DNA from: Bifidobacterium pluvialisilvae
GTDB lineage: Bacteria; Actinomycetota; Actinomycetes; Actinomycetales; Bifidobacteriaceae
Length of the DNA: 64,000 bases
Direction: 5' to 3'
Assembly (NCBI RefSeq): GCF_019331695.1
Contig: NZ_JAHBBI010000003.1
Coordinates: forward strand, 124,001-188,000
Part shown: positions 60,416 through 64,000 of the stretch, piece after piece
How the letters are laid out: each line of letters begins with the position of its first letter
Position numbering within the stretch: the first letter of the stretch is position 1
Notes under the pieces: generated by a model
What the model was told of the DNA's origin: nothing
Databases searched by the model: none
The model's input: only the letters and a program-made list of their open reading frames with translations
Made by a program: the position numbers and the translations under genes

Positions 60416-60442
60416 TGAAAACAGAGGCTTCGAGCGGATATT
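60415..60442 (+). promoter_or_regulatory. Promoter of metY
   Basis: TTGAAA, 16 bp, GATATT; start of transcription expected near 60450, about 50 bp before the ATG. Confidence 0.5.
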
Positions 60443-60497
60443 GTCACAGTCATCAACCAAAAACAAACCAACCGCGAACTTGAAGGAGCTCACCACA

Positions 60498-61814
60498 ATG
60501 GCTGAGAAGAACAAGAACTACCGCTTCGAGACCCTGCAGCTGCACGTCGGCCAGGAGCAGGCCGATCCCGCCACCGATTCCCGCGCCGTGCCGATCTACG
60601 CCACCACCTCCTACGTCTTCCACGACTTCGACCACGCCGAGGCCCGCTTCGGACTGCAGGACCCGGGCAACATCTACGGCCGTCTGACCAACTCCACGCA
60701 GGGCGTGTTCGAGGACCGCATCGCGGCCCTTGAGGGCGGCACCGCCGGCATCGCGGTGGCCTCCGGCGCCGCGGCCGTCGAGTACGCGGTGCGCAACATC
60801 ACCCAGTCCGGCGACCACATCGTCTCCTCCAAGAACATCTACGGCGGTACCTTCAACCTGCTCAAGCACACGCTGCCGCGTGACGGCATCACCACCACCT
60901 TCGTCGACCCGGAGGTCCCGCAGAACTTCGAGGACGCCATCCAGGAGAACACCAAGCTCGTCTACTTCGAGACCTTCGGCAACCCGAACGCCGACCTGCC
61001 GGACTTCGAGGCCATCTCCGCCATCGCCCACAAGCACCATCTGCCGGTGATCGTCGACAACACGTTCGCCACCCCGTACCTGTTCCGTCCGCTCGAGCAC
61101 GGCGCCGACGTCGTGGTCGAGTCCGCCACCAAGTTCATCGGCGGCCACGGCACCACGCTGGGCGGCGTCGTCGTCGAGGGCGGCAAGTTCAACTGGGCCG
61201 AGGTCCCGGGCAAGTTCCCGACCCTCACCGAGCCGGATCCGTCCTACCACGGCCTGAACTTCTACGAGGCCCTGGGCGGCGCCGCATTCGTCACCCGAAT
61301 CCGCGCCATCCTGCTGCGCGACACGGGCGCCACGCTCTCCCCGTTCGCCGCGTTCCTGCTCCTGCAGGGCACCGAGACCCTGTCCCTGCGCGTCGAGCGC
61401 CACGTCCAGAACGCCCTCAAGGTCGTCGAGTACCTGCAGACCGTGCCCGAGGTCGAGTCCGTGTCCCACCCGGCCATCGAGGGCCGCCGCGACCACGAGC
61501 TGTACAAGAAGTACTTCCCGAACGGCGCCGGCTCCATCTTCACCTTCGACATCAAGGGCGGCAAGGACGCGGCACGCGTGTTCATCAACAACCTGCACCT
61601 GTTCAGCCTGCTGGCCAACGTGGCCGACGTGAAGTCCCTCGTCATCCACCCGGCCTCCACCACGCACTCCCAGGAGACGCTGGAGGAGCTCGAGGACCAG
61701 GGCATCCACCAGGGCACCATCCGCCTGTCCATCGGCACCGAGAACATCGAGGACATCCTCGACGACCTCAAGGGCGGCTTCGCGGCCCTGCGCGAGTCCG
61801 GTCTCGCCAAGTGA
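60498..61814 (+). CDS. metY: O-acetylhomoserine sulfhydrylase (MetY) / aminocarboxypropyltransferase
   Basis: PLP enzyme that makes homocysteine from O-acetylhomoserine and sulfide. The 438-residue product has [20 protein letters not shown] at the start, [20 protein letters not shown], the PLP lysine in [18 protein letters not shown], and [13 protein letters not shown] near the end. The LQLHVGQ start and length (about 430) favour MetY over the shorter cystathionine gamma-synthase MetB (about 390). AAGGAG lies 8 nt before the ATG. Codon bias is strong, so it is well expressed. Confidence 0.92.
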   Translation: MAEKNKNYRFETLQLHVGQEQADPATDSRAVPIYATTSYVFHDFDHAEARFGLQDPGNIYGRLTNSTQGVFEDRIAALEGGTAGIAVASGAAAVEYAVRNITQSGDHIVSSKNIYGGTFNLLKHTLPRDGITTTFVDPEVPQNFEDAIQENTKLVYFETFGNPNADLPDFEAISAIAHKHHLPVIVDNTFATPYLFRPLEHGADVVVESATKFIGGHGTTLGGVVVEGGKFNWAEVPGKFPTLTEPDPSYHGLNFYEALGGAAFVTRIRAILLRDTGATLSPFAAFLLLQGTETLSLRVERHVQNALKVVEYLQTVPEVESVSHPAIEGRRDHELYKKYFPNGAGSIFTFDIKGGKDAARVFINNLHLFSLLANVADVKSLVIHPASTTHSQETLEELEDQGIHQGTIRLSIGTENIEDILDDLKGGFAALRESGLAK

Positions 61815-61853
61815 CCCACGGGATTCGGGGGTAATCCTTACTTTCGGTCATTC

Positions 61854-61892
61854 GGGGCCGGCGCTGTTGGGGGATGGCGTCGGCCCCTTTTC
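61854..61892 (+). terminator. Terminator after metY
   Basis: Stem GGGGCCG / CGGCCCC extended by GCGC/GCGT, followed by TTTT. Confidence 0.75.
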
Positions 61893-62014
61893 CATGTCGG
61901 ATTCATGTCCATGCGGCATGGTCCCGTCTTCCGCGGGAACTCCATCCCCCGCATAGGCCCCGGCCGGCCCGCGCGTCATCGTGCGTGCCGGCCGTCGCGG
62001 GCCGTCTCATCCGC

Positions 62015-63148
62015 CTATCGGCCGCACACCTCGTCCACGAAGGCGCGTACGAAGGTGAGCGCCGCGCCAAGCACGTCCTGATCGGGCGCGCACGCGCTCT
62101 TACGCATCGTCAGTGAGCAGTCGGGGAACGAGTCCAGCTTCTCCACACGCTGCTTCAGGTCGGCCATGTCGTCGTTGGTGAAGTACTGGCCGACCTGGCC
62201 GCCGATGATCACGTCGCAGTTGAGCACGGTGCGCATGTTCTTGATGGCCAGCGCGAGGTTGTCGAGATAGTTGTTGAAGACGCGGCGGTGCGTGTATTCG
62301 TCGTCACGCACCTGGTTGAAGAACTCCTCGAGGCTTTCGCCGCGGTGCCCGGTCAGCACGCGCGCCGAGCAGTAGGCGTCGAGGCATCCCCTGCGCCCGC
62401 AGTAGCATGGCGCGCCGTCCTCCACCAGCGTCATGTGCTCGATGGTGCCGTTCTTCATGGTGGAGCCCTGGCGCAGCCGGCCGTCGATGATGACGGCACC
62501 GCCCATGTACGGCTCCAGATACACGCACAGCGCGTTCTCTATGGACGGGTCCAGCCACAGCTCCGTCATCGCCGAGGCGTCGGAGTCGTGGATGAACGTG
62601 CATGGGTGGTCGATTTCGCGTGTGAACGTGGAGGTGTCCAGCCCCTCGTTGCCGAGGATCTTGCCGAACGTGATGCTTTGCCCGTCCGCGGAGACGATGC
62701 CCTGCATGCAGAATGCCACGCCGAGGATCGTGGACGGCGGCACGTTCAGCGACCTGATGAAGTGGTTGATGAACTGGCAGATGCGATGATAGTACGCGTC
62801 CGCGTGCGCGTACGGCAGCCGTCCCGAGGCCCGTTTGACGCAGGTGCCATGCATGTTCACCGCGCAGACGATGACCATGTCCGCGGTCATGCGCACGCCG
62901 ATAGCGAGCCGCACCTGGCTGTTGAACATATACCGTTTCGGCTTGCGACCGCCGGTCGATTCGAAGAAACCGCCGCCTTGGATCAGCCCGTCCGCCTCCA
63001 GATCGCGCAGGTTCTGCGTGATCGTGGGCAGACTCATGTTCAGCGCCCGCATGATGTCCTGCTTGGACGAGCCGTCGTGCCGGTATATGTGGTCAAGCAC
63101 CTGATGCCGGTTGTGCAGCTTGACCTGCGCCGTGGTTGCAGTAGCCAA
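62015..63148 (-). CDS. ROK-family transcriptional regulator
   Basis: About 377 residues: a winged helix at the start (VLDHIYRHDGSSKQDIMRAL, NMSLPTITQNLRDLEADGLI) and a ROK domain with GVAFCMQGIVSADGQ, the zinc motif CYCGRRGCLDAYC and GGQVGQYF. I chose the TTG at 63148 because AAAGG lies 7 nt before it; ATG 63172 and an upstream start at 63226 are open alternatives. Divergent from the class V aminotransferase gene. Only distantly like the ROK protein at 14225, so probably a different sugar or effector. Confidence 0.88.
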   Translation of the reverse strand: MATATTAQVKLHNRHQVLDHIYRHDGSSKQDIMRALNMSLPTITQNLRDLEADGLIQGGGFFESTGGRKPKRYMFNSQVRLAIGVRMTADMVIVCAVNMHGTCVKRASGRLPYAHADAYYHRICQFINHFIRSLNVPPSTILGVAFCMQGIVSADGQSITFGKILGNEGLDTSTFTREIDHPCTFIHDSDASAMTELWLDPSIENALCVYLEPYMGGAVIIDGRLRQGSTMKNGTIEHMTLVEDGAPCYCGRRGCLDAYCSARVLTGHRGESLEEFFNQVRDDEYTHRRVFNNYLDNLALAIKNMRTVLNCDVIIGGQVGQYFTNDDMADLKQRVEKLDSFPDCSLTMRKSACAPDQDVLGAALTFVRAFVDEVCGR

Positions 63149-63278
63149 TAGAAAACCTTTCCAACGCCTCATTGTATCGGCCGGCGACAGGTTCCGTAGG
63201 AAAGGTCCGGAAAATGTCGCGTTCACGGTCCCCGACTACGATGGCCGATGACGGTCGTCTCAAACGATAGGACGTATC

Positions 63279-64000
63279 ATGACATCTGATTTCCGCATCC
63301 GCATCCCCGACCTCATGATGGCGTCGGGCCCCTGTTCCGTCTATCCGCGTGTGCTGGCCGCCATGGGCCGGCAGATGGTGCACCACCGCACCGACAACTT
63401 CGTCGAACTCATGCTGTCGGTCAGCGCGGACCTGTCGAAGCTGTTCAAGACGGCGAATCGCGTGCTGCCCGTCGAAGGCGAATCGATCCTCGGTCTGGAG
63501 ATGGCCTCCTACAACCTCGTCGAACCCGGCGACGTGTGCATCAACCTGGCGTCGGGCTACTACGGCGCCGGATACGCCAAGGTGCTGCGCGCCTACGGCG
63601 GCGACGTCGTCGACGTGACCGTGCCCTACGACACGTCCGTGACCATCGAACAGGTGCGCGAAGCGCTCGACCGGCATCCCGACGCCAGGGTGCTGGCCTT
63701 CGTGCATTCCGAGACGCCGTCCGCGTCCGAGAACCCGATGGAGGCCATCTGCCGCGAATGCCATGAGCGGGGCGTGGTCACCATCGTCGACTCCGTCTCC
63801 GGCGTCGGCGGATCCGACGTGCGATTCGACGACTGGGGCGTCGACGTGTGCGTCACCGGCACGCAGAAATGCCTTGGCTCGACGCCCGGCATGTCGTTGG
63901 TGGCGTTGAGCGGCCGCGCATGGGAGCGCGCCGGGGAGGTGATCGCACGCACCGGCCGCTACGAACGGTCGTATCTGTCGTTCCTGCCGTGGCGGCAGTG
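63279..64000 (+). CDS. Class V PLP aminotransferase (start; runs off the window)
   Basis: The frame is open from ATG 63279 to the window end (240 codons seen). The product has LMMASGPCSVYPRVLAAMGR, HRTDNFVELML, LASGYYGAGYAKVLRAYGG, FVHSETPSASENPMEAIC, VDSVSGVGGSD and the PLP lysine in VTGTQKCLGSTPGMSLVAL. This is the alanine-glyoxylate / serine-pyruvate / 2-aminoethylphosphonate transaminase group. Divergent from the ROK regulator with a 130-bp gap, so that regulator may control it. Exact substrate cannot be read from the part seen. Confidence 0.85.
   Translation, partial: MTSDFRIRIPDLMMASGPCSVYPRVLAAMGRQMVHHRTDNFVELMLSVSADLSKLFKTANRVLPVEGESILGLEMASYNLVEPGDVCINLASGYYGAGYAKVLRAYGGDVVDVTVPYDTSVTIEQVREALDRHPDARVLAFVHSETPSASENPMEAICRECHERGVVTIVDSVSGVGGSDVRFDDWGVDVCVTGTQKCLGSTPGMSLVALSGRAWERAGEVIARTGRYERSYLSFLPWRQ

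Noticed and set aside
1-64000. CRISPR arrays, insertion sequences, prophage
   Set aside because: No regularly spaced repeats, transposase, integrase or phage structural genes seen; the repeats found are operators, terminators or single elements.

Overview
The window is high-GC DNA from a Bifidobacterium chromosome. The evidence is: a division and cell-wall cluster that runs murF-mraY-murD-ftsW-murG-murC-ftsQ and then goes to dtd rather than ftsZ; a one-piece tmRNA whose tag ends AKSNRTEFALAA; a PfkB fructokinase next to a ROK regulator; an anchor-less SdhA/SdhB pair; and dense operons with ATGA/GTGA stop-start overlaps. I cannot fix the species from the sequence. There is no rRNA, CRISPR array, recognisable insertion sequence or prophage.

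Layout. 1-9836 (+): tail of an unidentified gene, then peptidoglycan precursor synthesis and septation. 9874-13101: dtd, an orphan DUF4391 gene, two unrecognised genes, a low-GC gap and tmRNA (an accessory-looking patch). 13233-15430 (-): fructokinase and ROK regulator. 15776-20973 (+): DUF2975/Xre module, NAD kinase, RecN, ThiD, HAD phosphatase. 21073-24214 (-): ABC-2 exporter, small winged-helix regulator and membrane protein, divergent from a D-2-hydroxyacid dehydrogenase across a double palindromic operator. 25612-31263: thrC divergent from glyA, then proA, an unknown gene and nadD. 31351-36938: prs, tRNA-Gln, glmU, rsfS, a phosphatase, an unusual membrane protein, tRNA-Ala. 37192-42050: CorA, a solute-binding lipoprotein, leuS. 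42238-48769 (+): comEA-comEC-holA-tsaE-tsaB-rimI-tsaD. 48827-52537: Xre regulator, small gene, tRNA-Arg, nhaA, LOG-family protein. 52571-56237 (-): sdhA-sdhB-methyltransferase. 56322-60137: MGMT-like gene facing the yraN-comM-dprA operon (-). 60498-64000: metY, a second ROK regulator and the start of a class V aminotransferase.

How it fits together. Two operons carry DNA-uptake and transformation genes: comEA-comEC (DNA binding and channel) and yraN-comM-dprA (nuclease-like protein, branch-migration helicase, RecA loader). Upstream of both start codons lie clusters of a GTGGACGG-type motif. In each case the two gene-proximal copies have the same orientation, the same 32-bp spacing, and the same 49-nt gap to the first start codon. 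This shared promoter layout is the best candidate in the window for an undescribed system: a dedicated competence regulon in bifidobacteria. Other leads are a half-permease fused to its ABC ATPase, a membrane protein with four DGxTxV(M/I) repeats on its predicted cytoplasmic side, a 25-bp-arm structured element after recN, and several strong palindromic operators.
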